NCBI GenBank assembly: GCA_029239785.1
Contig: JARBUG010000013.1
Coordinates: forward strand, 1-61,470
Source: Symbiobacteriaceae bacterium
GTDB taxonomy: Bacteria > Bacillota > Sulfobacillia > Symbiobacteriales > Symbiobacteriaceae
Direction of reading: 5' to 3'
DNA: 61,470 bases
Part shown: positions 16,564 through 26,544 of the stretch, in pieces
How the letters are laid out: each line of letters begins with the position of its first letter
Numbering within the stretch: the stretch's first letter is position 1
Notes under the pieces: generated by a model
The model's database searches: none
Told to the model about the DNA's origin: nothing
What the model saw: the letters and a program-made list of their open reading frames with translations, nothing else
Program-made: the position numbers and the translations under genes

Positions 16564-18287
16564 ACCTCACACTGGCCCGACTGCTAAAGATGCCGCTTCC
16601 GCTCCGCTTCTCTCTGGTGGCCGGCCTGGCTCCGGTCCAGGTATTCATCGTCTTGCTGCTCCCAAACCTGGGCCTGATTTGGATTCCGGCGACCCTGGCC
16701 ATGGTCCTGGCGAACCTCCTCCTGCCCAGGGGCAGGGCAGCTGCCGCTTCCTTGCTGTCGGCTGCGGCTTTGCTAATCAGCTGGCACCTGCACCGTGAAC
16801 TCCCCGGCCCTTCCCCCCAGCAATCGCTGGTCGTCGAGGTCGGGCAGATAGCGCTGTTCCTGACCATCGTAACCTGGACCATTCAGACCGTGGCCGAGCG
16901 GCTGCGGTTCCTGGACGCGGTTTCCCGGGTTACCGGGGAGTTCGTCTATCTGCTTGACCCCCGGGGCACCATTACCTACGTCAACGAGGTTGCCGCAGAG
17001 AGGCTCGGCTACTTCCAGACCGACCTGATCGACAGGTGTTTTACAGCGGCAACGCCCCCGTGGTTCCACGAGGAGGCGTGGCGGATGCTCGAAGCGGTCC
17101 ACAAGCATGGCCGCTCGGTTGAGATCGACGTGGCTGTGGTCACCCGCAGCGGCGAGGAGCTTACCGTGCGCACCCGGGTTCAGCCGTTTCTCATGCATGG
17201 GCGGGTTCATGCGCTCGGCGTTGGGCAGAACGTGACGGAGGCCCAGCGGGCGGAACGGCTCTTCTCCGCGGCCTTCGATGCCGCCACGGAGCCGGCTGTG
17301 GTGCGCGACCGCGACGGCCGCATTCTCGCGTGTAACGCGGCCTATGCCAACTCCCTCGGGAAGACGAAGGCCGAACTGCTGGGCACTCCCCTGCCCCCCT
17401 ATGGCTTTACCCCTGACCAACTCCCCGGCTGGGAGGCGGCCACTACCTCTGCCGAACCGTCCATCCGGGACGTTCTGGTTCCCGGGGGGCGGGTGTTCCG
17501 GCTGATCTTCTCGCCGATTTTCGGCGAGCGGGGGCAGGTGCTGGCCAGCCTCACCTTTGTGCCCGATGTGACTGCCGAAAAAGAGGCCGAGTCGCGCATG
17601 ATTCAAGCGGCCCAACTGGCCGCAATCGGGCAGGTCTCAGCCGGCGCCGCACACAACATCAACAACATCCTGGCAGCTATCTCCGTGAGCGCCGAACTGC
17701 TGAACCTCGATCCGGTCGCCCTCGGCCCCTACGTCTCCCGCGACATTCTGGCAGCGGTGGATCGTGGCTCCGGCATTGTGAAGCGGCTTTATCGGCTGGC
17801 GGGCCGGGGCGACAAGCCAAAGCTGGAACCTGTTATCGCGGCGGATGCCTTCTGCGAGGTGCTGCAATTGGTCGCACCCCAGTGTGTCAGCAAGGGGATC
17901 ACGGTGGTCAAAGAGATCCCCCCGGCATTGCAGGTGCTGGCCGACAGCAGCATGCTCCACCAGGTCCTGATGAACTTGATCATCAACGCCTTGCAGGCAA
18001 TGCCCGCAGAGGGTACCCTCACGCTGCGGGCCAGGGAGTACGGGGCCGCGGTCGACCTGGAGGTGTCGGACACAGGCGATGGCATACCGCCCGAGCATGT
18101 CGAGCGGCTCTTCACCCCTTTCTTCACAACCAAGGCCAACCATCAGGGCACGGGTCTGGGCCTTTCGACCAGCCTGCAAATGGTCAGGACGATGCATGGG
18201 GATATCCTGGTTCAGAGCGCAGTCGGTGTCGGCAGTACCTTTACCGTGCGGCTGCCTGCGGCCGTCCACCCGCCCGGGGAGGGCTGA
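16560..18287 (+). CDS. Membrane sensor histidine kinase with two PAS domains
   Basis: 575 aa from the ATG that overlaps the receiver stop; the frame extends further upstream but only as a shadow of the receiver gene. Four hydrophobic segments (about 15-110), PAS1 (about 125-240, FVYLLDPRGTITYVNEVA), PAS2 (about 245-345), H-box AGAAHNINNILAA (His near 364), and an HATPase domain (LMNLIINALQAMP, DTGDGIPPEHVERLFTPFFTTK, GTGLGLSTS). Same HNINN phospho-acceptor type as the first kinase of the operon, so both probably feed the same partner. Confidence 0.9.
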   Translation: MNLTLARLLKMPLPLRFSLVAGLAPVQVFIVLLLPNLGLIWIPATLAMVLANLLLPRGRAAAASLLSAAALLISWHLHRELPGPSPQQSLVVEVGQIALFLTIVTWTIQTVAERLRFLDAVSRVTGEFVYLLDPRGTITYVNEVAAERLGYFQTDLIDRCFTAATPPWFHEEAWRMLEAVHKHGRSVEIDVAVVTRSGEELTVRTRVQPFLMHGRVHALGVGQNVTEAQRAERLFSAAFDAATEPAVVRDRDGRILACNAAYANSLGKTKAELLGTPLPPYGFTPDQLPGWEAATTSAEPSIRDVLVPGGRVFRLIFSPIFGERGQVLASLTFVPDVTAEKEAESRMIQAAQLAAIGQVSAGAAHNINNILAAISVSAELLNLDPVALGPYVSRDILAAVDRGSGIVKRLYRLAGRGDKPKLEPVIAADAFCEVLQLVAPQCVSKGITVVKEIPPALQVLADSSMLHQVLMNLIINALQAMPAEGTLTLRAREYGAAVDLEVSDTGDGIPPEHVERLFTPFFTTKANHQGTGLGLSTSLQMVRTMHGDILVQSAVGVGSTFTVRLPAAVHPPGEG

Positions 18288-18317
18288 CGGATACTTTGGC
18301 GCCCTGGAAATACGAGA

Positions 18318-18339
18318 GGCGGCCCCGCCGGGGGCCGCC
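18318..18339. terminator. Bidirectional hairpin between convergent kinase and SLH genes
   Basis: GGCGGCCCC and GGGGCCGCC with a 4-nt loop, in the 63-bp gap between converging genes. The flanking T-rich stretch (ACTTTCTG) is weak. Confidence 0.65.
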
Positions 18340-18350
18340 ACTTTCTGTGC

Positions 18351-21300
18351 CTATCGCCTGGGAATCGTGAAGATCACGCTGTCCTGGGGAATCCGGGCGG
18401 CTGAGCGGCCACGGCTGTCTGTCAGCCATCCGTGAGCCGTGTTGACGAAGACCTCACGCCCGTTCAGCGTCGCATCGAAGTTCGCAGCGTTGATCTCCGA
18501 CAACTTGAGGGTAAACACGCTGTCGGAGAGGATCTGCACCTCACCGGGGCCGGTCCAGACGGGCACCGCCTCGTCTGGGCGCCGGGTCCCGCGGAACTCG
18601 AGCTTGAGCGGATCGACCGTCACACCGGAGAAGCCGGTGCCGGTAAAGGTCAGAAGGTTGTTGGCACGGTCCCACTGGAGGCTGCTGACCGTCGCCTTGG
18701 TGTAGACAAGGTGTGGGTTGGCCGCCGAGAGCCGCACCGGTGCCGCATGGTACGTAAAGTCAGTGGTCGTCAGCTTCAGCCAGCCCAGGCCGGCGGTCAG
18801 GTAGATATCGCTGCCCGCCCACGGCACAACGGCCGGGTCGGCGGGTACCGGCAGCGCCTGCACCATTGCCAGCGTCTCCTCCGACAGCTTGATGGTCACG
18901 CGAGAATCGGTGAGGCTGGCTACCTGGTCAAACCCTTCGCCGATACCCGGCCGAAGGGGGACAGGCGGGGCCACGCCGCGGTTCAGGAGAATCTCGCCGG
19001 CCGAGAACTCGCCGTAGGCAAACCCCGAGCCGTACAGGTCGAGCAGTCGCGCCGGCTCATCAAGCACCGCATGTCCGATCGCGGCCATGGGCCGGATGGC
19101 GCCCGTGGTAAAGGCCCTGGCCACAAAGCTGCCGTCGGCGAACCAGCCGTCCTGGGCTTCCAGCATGGTTGCGCCGGACAGGAAGGTCGGGTTCAGCTGC
19201 TCCGGAACCCCTGGCGACAGGGTGATCACCACCCGGGCCGGCTCGATCAGGTCCACCGACACGCCTGGCTGGTCCAGGAAGACCCGGCCGTATGGCGTAA
19301 GGAGGGCGATCTTCTCCAGGGCAACCTGGCCGGTGCTCACCAGGCCGCTGGTCGAAATCGTCAGTCGCCCGGTGGCGCTGTCCAGCAGGGCCGACGAGAG
19401 CGCAAAGTTCAGGTTGTAGAGCGTGTTCAAGCTTGCACTCATACCCCAGTCCGGAGAGCGGTCGGTGTTGCCCGCGCCGTTGTTGACCAGTACTTCATAG
19501 CTTGACAGGCCAATGCGAAGCAGTGACTTGGGAATCCGAATCACCGGCAGCTCAGCGTTGAGGTCGACGGCGGCGGCGGTCACCAGCGGGGACGCCTCGC
19601 CCTTCAGGAAGACGGTGGCTGCGACCCAGTTGGCCGGTTCGTTCGGATGAGGGGGCGCCTGCCGCTCGAACTGAATCTCCATGAAATCATCACCGGGGCC
19701 AACCAGGCCGGTGGTGGGCGACGGGTTGCCGTGGGCAACGCCCCGGATCGCCGTAATGACCGGCGTTCCCGCCTTGCGGTCACGGACCGAAACGGTAACC
19801 TGGTTGCTGCTCAGCGTGCCGGCGCCCACGGTGTAGGTGTCAAAGCCGGCCCGCAGCGGTTCGGACGTCTGCACAGTAAACTCGGCAATGCCGTTGACCG
19901 GTGCCTTACGGCTCACCCCGACAATTTCGGTGGCCGCATTGCCAAGCGTGCCGCGGGTGAGCACCATGACACCCGTAAACCCGGGCAGCACCCGTCCGTC
20001 CCGGTCGAGCACCCTGGCCCGCAAGGTCGTGGTGCCGGCGGTCATCGTGCCGCCCGCAAGGTCATTCCCCAGGGCCGAGTCCACCGTGAGCTCGATGCGG
20101 GCGGGGGCGGCGGCGAACTGAACAGCCACCGGCAGGGCGGACATGCCGGCGGTTCCAATCGCCGGACCAACGCCGGAGATGTGGTGGTACGCCGCCTGCG
20201 TCGCCCCGACCAGCCGCGGCGTCAGGGTGACGGTGCCGCTCTTGTTGTAGCGCAGCTGCAGCGTGGCAGTGCCGTTCTGGGTCCGTCCCACCACGGCGTT
20301 CACATCGTTCAGGGGGTCTGTCCCTGCCCGGCCGTCATCGACCGGGCGGTAGGCCGTATCCGGGAAGGTGAGCTGGACGCCCTCGGGCAGTCCGCCCGCC
20401 GCCCCTTCGCCGTTGCTGGTGGCCACGCTGAACTGGAAGGCATAGGAGCCGGTCGTCACCAGCCTGTCCTGCAGGTCCAGCACCCGCACGGTAATAGTGG
20501 CGGGCGTCTCGCCGGGCAGCAGTTGCCCCGTCGGGGCCGTCACCTGAAGCCTGACGCCCGGCACACTCCCCGTCACCGGCAGGATGAGCGGCTGGACCGA
20601 GTAGCGGTGCTCGCTCTGGAAGATGCCGTAGATCATGACCGTTTCGGCAATGATGCCGGCCCGGAAGGTCGCTTCGGCATAGCTGGTGCCGCGGCGAATG
20701 GTCAGCGCCGGGTTGGCCAGCGAGCCTGACGCGGTGTTTGCGGAGAGCAGCAGACGAATGTCGGATGCGGTGGTGTTGGCGATGGCTTTGCCAAACTCAT
20801 CTTGCAGCGTGGCGCGAATGGTGGCTGTGGACGTGCCGTCCGGCGTAAGCGTGGCGGGCGTCGCCGTCAGCACAACCCGGATGGGCGAGTGGAACTGTGC
20901 GGGCACCGCGTGCAGGGTCAGAGATGGCGAGACGGCCGTGAGGGTCGTGCTGCCTTCCTGTGGACTGACGACCGTAAAGGTGGCTTCGCCCGACTCAGTC
21001 AGGGCTGTGGCCGGGGAGATGATCAGTCCGGGCAGGTTGCCGCCGGTCAGGGCGATGGGGCGCCAGTTGTCATCTTTGACGAGGGCGCCGGTCTCGTCCA
21101 GCACCTGCACTTTCACCTTGTTCTCCTTGTTGGCGGTCAGCGCACCGCCCACCAGACCGGTGATCTGCAGCTGGCGGGCACGCGGCGAGGGGCCGGTCAC
21201 TTCGAACGCGAAGGTTTTGGAGACTCTGCCCGCCGACAGAATCAGCGTGCCCTTACCCAGGGTAGTGCCGGCGAGCAGGGAGGCCGAGGCCAGGTCGAAG

Positions 21301-22355
21301 GTGGCCACATCGCCGGTCAGCTTGGCTTCGAGCTGTTCGACGGGAGCGGCGATGTTCTGAGCATAAAAGGCCTTCACATCGAGTTTGGTGGCAGTGCCGG
21401 CCTGAACCCTGACCGGACCGGCCACGTCGATCCGGGCTATGGGCGGGCGCCGTTCCACTACCGCCGTGGCCTTGGCCTTGTTGCCGGCCAGGTCCAGGGC
21501 CTCCACCACGATCTGGTTCAGCCCGATTTCCAAATCGGCCCGCGCGCTGAAGTCACCGGTTTTGCTGTTCAGCGTGGCCGGCTTGCTGCCCACGTTTACG
21601 GCCACGGCGCCGGCCGTGGCGTTGCCTTTGATCGTCACGTACGCGTCGGGCACAACCGCGGCGGGCTGCGTCACCGTCAGCACGGGCGGCTCGGCGTCAA
21701 CGTACTTGCGCAGAATCGTCTCGCCGGACCGGAGCGGCAGCCTGCTGATCGCCATGGCCAGCGACCAGAAGATTTTGCCGCGCACGGCCGGCTCCATGGG
21801 CGAAACTCCCTCCGGTACGATGCCGTAGGCATTGGCCGCTGCCATCACCGATCCGGGCCAATCACCCGTGGGCTCCTGTTCGAGCATGCGGAGCAGCACC
21901 GTCAGCACTTCGGCATAGGTAATGTCGGAGTTGGGGCGGAACCCGCCGTTGCCATCGCCCCGCATGAGGCCGAGCCGCTCGGTCATGGTGATCTCGCCGG
22001 CGGCCCAGTGTCCCTTGGCATCGTGAAAAGGGACCAGGTCGGAGACCGCCTTGGCGTACTGCTCGGCGCCCCGGGAGCGGACGAAGATCGTCGCGGCCTG
22101 GGCCCGGGTCACCTTCTGGTCAAGGTTGAGCGCTCCCCCCGGCTCCCCCCGGACGATTTGATAGGCGCGGAGCAGGTCGACCGCTTCGGTCTGGGTGAGG
22201 CTGCCGGAGGCGGCGGCCGCCTGTGCGGCGGGGAGCGGCAGCCTCACCACCAGCAGGGAGATCATCATGAGGAAAAGCAGCGGTCTGCCGAAGAAATGGT
22301 AGACACGCCCTTGGACATGTCTAGAAATAAGACGGTTTTTATCCAGCGCTTCCAT
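18351..22355 (-). CDS. Large S-layer-homology surface protein with Ig-like repeats
   Basis: 1,334 aa from ATG 22355. A basic N-terminus and hydrophobic segment (about 22-48, ending LPAAQAAAA) form a signal peptide. Three SLH domains (about 50-215) for cell-wall anchoring follow. Beyond these are many beta-sandwich repeats of bacterial Ig/invasin type (for example TLTPDGTSTATIRATLQDEFGKA, split here by residue limits) and, near the C-terminus, two related blocks each holding an LSEE/LSEI motif and a GLGWL/AHGWL motif. An ATG at 22388 lies upstream of the +1 (about 22381) predicted from the Sigma54 promoter and is therefore rejected. The chosen ATG directly abuts AAAGGAG, so a CTG at 22346 is conceivable. 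Probably an S-layer or adhesin protein tied to motility control. Confidence 0.88.
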   Translation of the reverse strand: MEALDKNRLISRHVQGRVYHFFGRPLLFLMMISLLVVRLPLPAAQAAAASGSLTQTEAVDLLRAYQIVRGEPGGALNLDQKVTRAQAATIFVRSRGAEQYAKAVSDLVPFHDAKGHWAAGEITMTERLGLMRGDGNGGFRPNSDITYAEVLTVLLRMLEQEPTGDWPGSVMAAANAYGIVPEGVSPMEPAVRGKIFWSLAMAISRLPLRSGETILRKYVDAEPPVLTVTQPAAVVPDAYVTIKGNATAGAVAVNVGSKPATLNSKTGDFSARADLEIGLNQIVVEALDLAGNKAKATAVVERRPPIARIDVAGPVRVQAGTATKLDVKAFYAQNIAAPVEQLEAKLTGDVATFDLASASLLAGTTLGKGTLILSAGRVSKTFAFEVTGPSPRARQLQITGLVGGALTANKENKVKVQVLDETGALVKDDNWRPIALTGGNLPGLIISPATALTESGEATFTVVSPQEGSTTLTAVSPSLTLHAVPAQFHSPIRVVLTATPATLTPDGTSTATIRATLQDEFGKAIANTTASDIRLLLSANTASGSLANPALTIRRGTSYAEATFRAGIIAETVMIYGIFQSEHRYSVQPLILPVTGSVPGVRLQVTAPTGQLLPGETPATITVRVLDLQDRLVTTGSYAFQFSVATSNGEGAAGGLPEGVQLTFPDTAYRPVDDGRAGTDPLNDVNAVVGRTQNGTATLQLRYNKSGTVTLTPRLVGATQAAYHHISGVGPAIGTAGMSALPVAVQFAAAPARIELTVDSALGNDLAGGTMTAGTTTLRARVLDRDGRVLPGFTGVMVLTRGTLGNAATEIVGVSRKAPVNGIAEFTVQTSEPLRAGFDTYTVGAGTLSSNQVTVSVRDRKAGTPVITAIRGVAHGNPSPTTGLVGPGDDFMEIQFERQAPPHPNEPANWVAATVFLKGEASPLVTAAAVDLNAELPVIRIPKSLLRIGLSSYEVLVNNGAGNTDRSPDWGMSASLNTLYNLNFALSSALLDSATGRLTISTSGLVSTGQVALEKIALLTPYGRVFLDQPGVSVDLIEPARVVITLSPGVPEQLNPTFLSGATMLEAQDGWFADGSFVARAFTTGAIRPMAAIGHAVLDEPARLLDLYGSGFAYGEFSAGEILLNRGVAPPVPLRPGIGEGFDQVASLTDSRVTIKLSEETLAMVQALPVPADPAVVPWAGSDIYLTAGLGWLKLTTTDFTYHAAPVRLSAANPHLVYTKATVSSLQWDRANNLLTFTGTGFSGVTVDPLKLEFRGTRRPDEAVPVWTGPGEVQILSDSVFTLKLSEINAANFDATLNGREVFVNTAHGWLTDSRGRSAARIPQDSVIFTIPRR

Positions 22356-22392
22356 CTCCTTTCGGGTATTGGGGCGATTGACCAGCATTGAT

Positions 22393-22407
22393 GCAAGGGA
22401 CGTGCCA
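22393..22407 (-). promoter_or_regulatory. Sigma54 promoter for the SLH protein gene
   Basis: Minus strand TGGCACGTCCCTTGC followed by A, an exact match; predicted +1 near 22381. It directly abuts the 33-bp tandem array on its upstream side. Confidence 0.85.
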
Positions 22408-22414
22408 ACACGCG

Positions 22415-22655
22415 TCTGGGTCAGTTCTGCCTCACCCTTTGGAAAGGTCTGGGCCAGTTCTGCCTCATCCTTTGGAAAGTTCTGGGCAAGTCTGCATCAC
22501 CTTTTGGAAAAGTCTGGGTCGGTTCTGCCTCATCCTTTGGAGAAGTCTGGGTCGGTTCTGCCTCACCCTTTGGAGAGGTCTGGGGCATTCTGCCTCACCT
22601 TTTGGAAAGGTCTGGGTCAGTTCTGCCTCACCCTTCAGAACGGTCTGGGTCAATC
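22415..22655. repeat. Tandem array, seven and a half copies of a 32-33-bp unit
   Basis: Units begin at 22415, 22448, 22481, 22513, 22546, 22579, 22611 and a decayed one at 22644. Each reads TCTGGG, about 4 variable bases, TTCTGCCTCA, then CCCTTTGGAAAGG. The last block contains a CCTTT-GG-AAAGG dyad. Two units are 32 bp, so the array does not keep a reading frame. It starts 8 bp upstream of the -24 box of the SLH gene promoter. The remainder of the gap to 22820 shows only an AT-richer stretch and the ribosome site of the next gene. Confidence 0.9.
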
Positions 22656-22819
22656 CTACCTCACCCGCATCCAACTCTCCGCGGGAACCGAACATTTCTA
22701 CACGCAAATCAAAATCAACAAAATAGTTCTAACACTAGCAGGAGATCCGTCGCACCGCCACGAATCACTCTGACCACAGCCAGCAGGGCTGCCACATTCC
22801 TGGACAGGAGGGATCGCCT

Positions 22820-23431
22820 ATGGCTCCCGAGAACCCGAATGCAGACGATCATCTGTGGGAGGCAGAAGACCTCAACCTCGACTCCGAGCCGGTACTCAAC
22901 CGCAGCACGAACAAGGCCAACTTCCTGGTCAGGGAGGGCGCCGCATTCGACGCCAGCGCAGTCGCGGTCGACATGATTGGCCGCATTGCCATCAAGGATG
23001 AACTCGGCACCACCCGGCCCAGCGAGATCCTTTTCGGTGTTGGCAGGGGCCGCAGGCAGCTGATTGGCATCCCGGTTGCCCCCGACACCCCTGGCGCCAC
23101 CAAGATCACCTATCGAGACGGCCATGCCTACGGCACCCTCTTCCCGCTCTTCGCCAAGTTGGATCGGCTCGTCCCCGCCGACTCCAAGGAGCGTTACTTT
23201 GTGCGGGAGACCCCGGCCAAGGCCAAGATCGGTGAGGTAACCGGCTGGGGCTTTTACATGGATCTCGCCAACTTCCAGTCCGAGCCCATCCGCAAGCTGA
23301 CCGAAGAGCAGCTCGCCAAGCGGCGGGCCACCCTCGCCGCCAAGAAGGCCGCCAAGGAAGCGGCAGCCAAGAAGGCAGCCGACGAGTCCGCCCCCTCCGC
23401 CAACCCGGTCGCTGAGGAAACGAACGAATAG
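22820..23431 (+). CDS. Hypothetical protein with Lys/Ala-rich tail
   Basis: 203 aa; not recognised. ATG after GGAGGG at 8 nt. An acidic N-terminal stretch (about 1-22) precedes a globular region (about 30-150; SAVAVDMIGRIAIKDELG, ILFGVGRGRRQLIGIP, GWGFYMDLANF). The C-terminal 50 residues are helical and Lys/Ala-rich (AAKKAAKEAAAKKAA), resembling histone-H1-like or ribosomal-protein tails, and could bind nucleic acid. No membrane segment or signal peptide. Single-gene unit ended by a strong terminator. Confidence 0.75.
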   Translation: MAPENPNADDHLWEAEDLNLDSEPVLNRSTNKANFLVREGAAFDASAVAVDMIGRIAIKDELGTTRPSEILFGVGRGRRQLIGIPVAPDTPGATKITYRDGHAYGTLFPLFAKLDRLVPADSKERYFVRETPAKAKIGEVTGWGFYMDLANFQSEPIRKLTEEQLAKRRATLAAKKAAKEAAAKKAADESAPSANPVAEETNE

Positions 23432-23451
23432 GCAGGAACCGCGAAAAAAAA

Positions 23452-23482
23452 GACCTCACCACCCGAGCCGGGCGGTGAGGTC
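23452..23482. terminator. Bidirectional terminator between the 203-aa gene and tctC
   Basis: GACCTCACCACCC and GGGCGGTGAGGTC with one mismatch and a 5-nt loop, flanked by eight A on the left (T-run for the minus strand) and TTCTC on the right. The stem is nearly identical to that at 36076-36106. Confidence 0.88.
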
Positions 23483-23488
23483 TTCTCA

Positions 23489-24520
23489 CTACTTCACAGT
23501 AATGTTCAAGTCCTTGATCATCTGGGTATAGTTGTCGAACGTCGACTTGATCAGCGTGCCAAACTCAGCAGAGTTCTTGTAGATGACGGGCTGGAACGCA
23601 TCGGCCATGCCCTTCTTGAAGTCCGGGTCCTCGGAGATCTTCTTGAAGGTATCCTCATAGAACTTCACAATCTCCGCCGGGGTGCCCTTCGGCATGGCAA
23701 CGCCCTTCAGGGAGCCGGGGTTGGTGAAGTTGATGCCCAGTTCCTTCAGGGTCGGCACATCGGGCAGGGACGGGTCACGCTCGGGCGTGGCCGTGGCCAG
23801 AATACGCAGGCGGCCGCCCTTCACATGGGGCATCAGCTCGGAGGGATGGCCCGGGCCGATGTCGACCTGGTTGCCAACCATGGCGGTGGTGGCAGGGCCG
23901 CCACCGGCGAAGGGAACGCCGGTAATCTCAGCGCCAGCGGCCTTGGCCAGGGCACGCACGGAGATATCCATCAGGTTGCCGACGCCGGAGAGCGCAGCGT
24001 TGATCGGCTTGGTCTTGGCAGCCGCCATCAGTTCCTGCATGGACTTGTAGGGCGACTCGGCAGGCACCACAAAGAGCACGGAGTGGGCGGAGAGCAGCGA
24101 GATCGGGGTGAAGTCCTTGATCGGGTCGAAGGTGGCGGTCCGCAGCTGCGGGGCGATCAGATCTTCGCCGGAGCCGTAACCCATAAACATGGTGTAGCCG
24201 TCGGCCTTCGCCTTGGCCACGGAGTCACGGCCTTCCCAGCCGCTGGCGCCGGGCTTGTTGACCACGGTCAGGGGCTGGTTCACATACTTGGACCAGACCT
24301 TCTCAACCACACGGGCCAGCACGTCGGTGGAGCCGCCGGCGGAGTAAGGCACGATCATGGTGACGGGCTTCTCGGGCGCCCAGGCCTTGGCCTGGGTGGT
24401 CGGAGCCGGCGTGGTCGTGTTGCCCGCGGGCGGGGCCGCTTCCTTCTTGGCGCCGCCGCAGCCAGCGAGCAGCATGGCGGCGGTCAGTACGACGCCCATC
24501 ACCTTCGGAAAACGCTTCAT
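23489..24520 (-). CDS. tctC: Tripartite tricarboxylate transporter, substrate-binding protein TctC
   Basis: 343 aa from ATG 24520, which follows AGGGGG. Lipoprotein signal MKRFPKVMGVVLTAAMLLAG then Cys, and a Thr/Pro-rich linker. Bug-family fold follows: VTMIVPYSAGGSTDVLARVV near the start, PGASGWEGRDSVAKAKADGYT, and GVPFAGGGPATTAMVGNQVDIG. The extracytoplasmic receptor of a TTT transporter; last gene of the Sigma54-driven operon. The specific ligand cannot be read from the sequence, but the operon points to a hydroxy or sugar acid. Confidence 0.93.
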   Translation of the reverse strand: MKRFPKVMGVVLTAAMLLAGCGGAKKEAAPPAGNTTTPAPTTQAKAWAPEKPVTMIVPYSAGGSTDVLARVVEKVWSKYVNQPLTVVNKPGASGWEGRDSVAKAKADGYTMFMGYGSGEDLIAPQLRTATFDPIKDFTPISLLSAHSVLFVVPAESPYKSMQELMAAAKTKPINAALSGVGNLMDISVRALAKAAGAEITGVPFAGGGPATTAMVGNQVDIGPGHPSELMPHVKGGRLRILATATPERDPSLPDVPTLKELGINFTNPGSLKGVAMPKGTPAEIVKFYEDTFKKISEDPDFKKGMADAFQPVIYKNSAEFGTLIKSTFDNYTQMIKDLNITVK

Positions 24521-24563
24521 GTGTGGGATCCCCCTTTGTGAAATATGAGGCATACCAGGCTGC

Positions 24564-26051
24564 CTACCGCTTACGGGAGCGGATGGCCTTGAACACCTGA
24601 GTGAGAACCATGATCGCAAAGACGCCGAGCAGGGTGGCCGAAATGGGCCGGTCGATGAAGATATTCAGGCTGCCGCGGGACATCAGCAGCGACTGCCGGA
24701 CCGAATTCTCGATCATGGGCGCCAGCACGAAGGCCATGGGCAGGGGGCCGGGCTCAAACCGGAACTTGCGCATCAAATAGCCGATGACACCGAAGAAGAT
24801 CAGCACGAAGACCTGGAAGATATCGTTTGACGTGCTGTAGACGCCGATGACGGTGAGCAGCACGACAACCGGCCCGAGAATGTTGAACGGCACCTTCAGC
24901 AACTGGACCCAGAGGCCGACCAGCGGCAGGTTCAGAATCAGCAGCATCACGTTTCCGATGTACATGGAGGCGGTGACGCCCCAGAAAACTTCAGGATGCT
25001 CCACAATCAGGAACGGGCCGGGGGTGACGCCCTGAATCAGCAGGGCCGCGAAGATCATGGCGATGGAGGAGTTGCTGGGAATGCCCAGCGTCAGCAGCGG
25101 GATGAACGAAGCCGTAGAAGCGGCGTTATTGGCCGATTCCGGACCGGCCACGCCGGCGATGGCGCCCTTGCCGAACTCCTCCGGGTGCTTGGAGAGCTTC
25201 TGCTCGACAGCGTAGGAGGCGAGCGAACCGAGCACGCCGCCGCCACCAGGCAGCACGCCAACCACAAAGCCCATCACCGAACCACGCAGAATCGCCCAGC
25301 GGGACTGCACCCAGTCGGACGCCGTGGGGAAGAGCCGGCCGATTTTCGCGGTGACGGTCCCCATCGCATCGGTCTGCTCCAGGTTGTAGAAGATCTCGCC
25401 GAGGCCGAAAATGCCCATGGCCAGGGTGGTGAAGTCAAAGCCGCTCTGCAGACCGACACTGGCAAAGGTGAAGCGCAGCTTGCCCGTGATCGGGTCGAGG
25501 CCAACGCTGGCCAGGATCATGCCGAGGGCCAGCGTGAGCAACCCCTTGGAGACGGAGCTGCCGGACAGGAAGACCGCCAGCACCAGGCCAACCAGGGTGA
25601 GCGAGAAGTATTCAGGCGGGCCGAAGTCCAGCGCAAACTCCGCCAGGGGCGGTGCGATAAACGTAAGGCCAATTACGCCGATGGTGCCCGCAATAAACGA
25701 ACCGATGGCGGCGATGGAGAGGGCGGCGCCGGCCCGGCCCTTCTGGGCCATCTGGTAGCCGTCCAGCGTGGTAATAACGGAAGCCGCCTCGCCGGGCAGG
25801 TTGAGCAGAATCGAGGTCGTCGAACCGCCGTACATGGAGCCGTAGTAAATACCGGCCAGGAAGATGACCGTGGTAGTCGAGGAGCCCATCTGGTAGACCA
25901 CCGGCAGCAGGAGCGAAATCGTACCCGCCGGGCCCAGACCGGGCAGTACGCCAATTGCCGTGCCCAACAGGGCGCCGAGGAAGGCGAATAGCAGGTTGTT
26001 TGCGCCAAGTGCGATACCAAAACCATCTATGAGTCCCTGTAAAGATTCCAC
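24564..26051 (-). CDS. tctA: TTT transporter large membrane subunit TctA
   Basis: 495 aa, about 12 membrane segments. Contains the TctA signatures [17 protein letters not shown] near residue 38 and [19 protein letters not shown] near residue 265. GTG start behind GAGGGGGGAA. Ion-coupled translocator working with TctB and TctC. Confidence 0.95.
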   Translation of the reverse strand: MESLQGLIDGFGIALGANNLLFAFLGALLGTAIGVLPGLGPAGTISLLLPVVYQMGSSTTTVIFLAGIYYGSMYGGSTTSILLNLPGEAASVITTLDGYQMAQKGRAGAALSIAAIGSFIAGTIGVIGLTFIAPPLAEFALDFGPPEYFSLTLVGLVLAVFLSGSSVSKGLLTLALGMILASVGLDPITGKLRFTFASVGLQSGFDFTTLAMGIFGLGEIFYNLEQTDAMGTVTAKIGRLFPTASDWVQSRWAILRGSVMGFVVGVLPGGGGVLGSLASYAVEQKLSKHPEEFGKGAIAGVAGPESANNAASTASFIPLLTLGIPSNSSIAMIFAALLIQGVTPGPFLIVEHPEVFWGVTASMYIGNVMLLILNLPLVGLWVQLLKVPFNILGPVVVLLTVIGVYSTSNDIFQVFVLIFFGVIGYLMRKFRFEPGPLPMAFVLAPMIENSVRQSLLMSRGSLNIFIDRPISATLLGVFAIMVLTQVFKAIRSRKR

Positions 26052-26069
26052 GCCGTTCCCCCCTCTGGT

Positions 26070-26522
26070 CTAGAACCCGAATATCGATTCGGGAACGTAC
26101 ACGCCGAGCAGCTGGACAAAGAGCAAGTACATGCCTGCGGTGCCCAGCACCGTCACCAGCGCCGCCCGGCGCCAGTTCACCCGCTCCACCAGGAACTGCC
26201 ACAGCCCCAGGAAGATGAAGGTGGCAGGCAGATAGCCCAACGGCTCCAGGGTGGCCGCATAGATGATCAGGAAGGTGACAGCCAGCAGCGGCTTCACCCA
26301 GGCGCCTTTCTCCCAGAAAGGCCGGGGCTCGGGGTCGGGGCCGCGTAAGCTCCAGAGCCAGGTGGCGGCGGTGGCCACAACCACCAGCGACGCCAGGAAC
26401 GGCATGAATCCGGAATCAGGATGGCGCAGCGTCCCCAACTTCAGGTCCGCATAGGCGTAGTACGCCGCCGCGAGGCCCAGGACGATGAGGAGTACCGCCG
26501 CGATCCGATCGTGCTTCTTCAT
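26070..26522 (-). CDS. tctB: TTT transporter small membrane subunit TctB
   Basis: 150 aa with four hydrophobic segments (about 8-26, 40-58, 78-108, 120-142), the usual TctB pattern; ends 19 bp before tctA. Confidence 0.9.
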   Translation of the reverse strand: MKKHDRIAAVLLIVLGLAAAYYAYADLKLGTLRHPDSGFMPFLASLVVVATAATWLWSLRGPDPEPRPFWEKGAWVKPLLAVTFLIIYAATLEPLGYLPATFIFLGLWQFLVERVNWRRAALVTVLGTAGMYLLFVQLLGVYVPESIFGF

Positions 26523-26544
26523 GCGTCAGGTCACCTCGTCTACA

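Noticed and set aside
22388..22726. 112-aa frame reading through the 33-bp array as a repeat protein
   Set aside because: Two units are 32 bp long so no frame is kept across the array, and there is no ribosome site.
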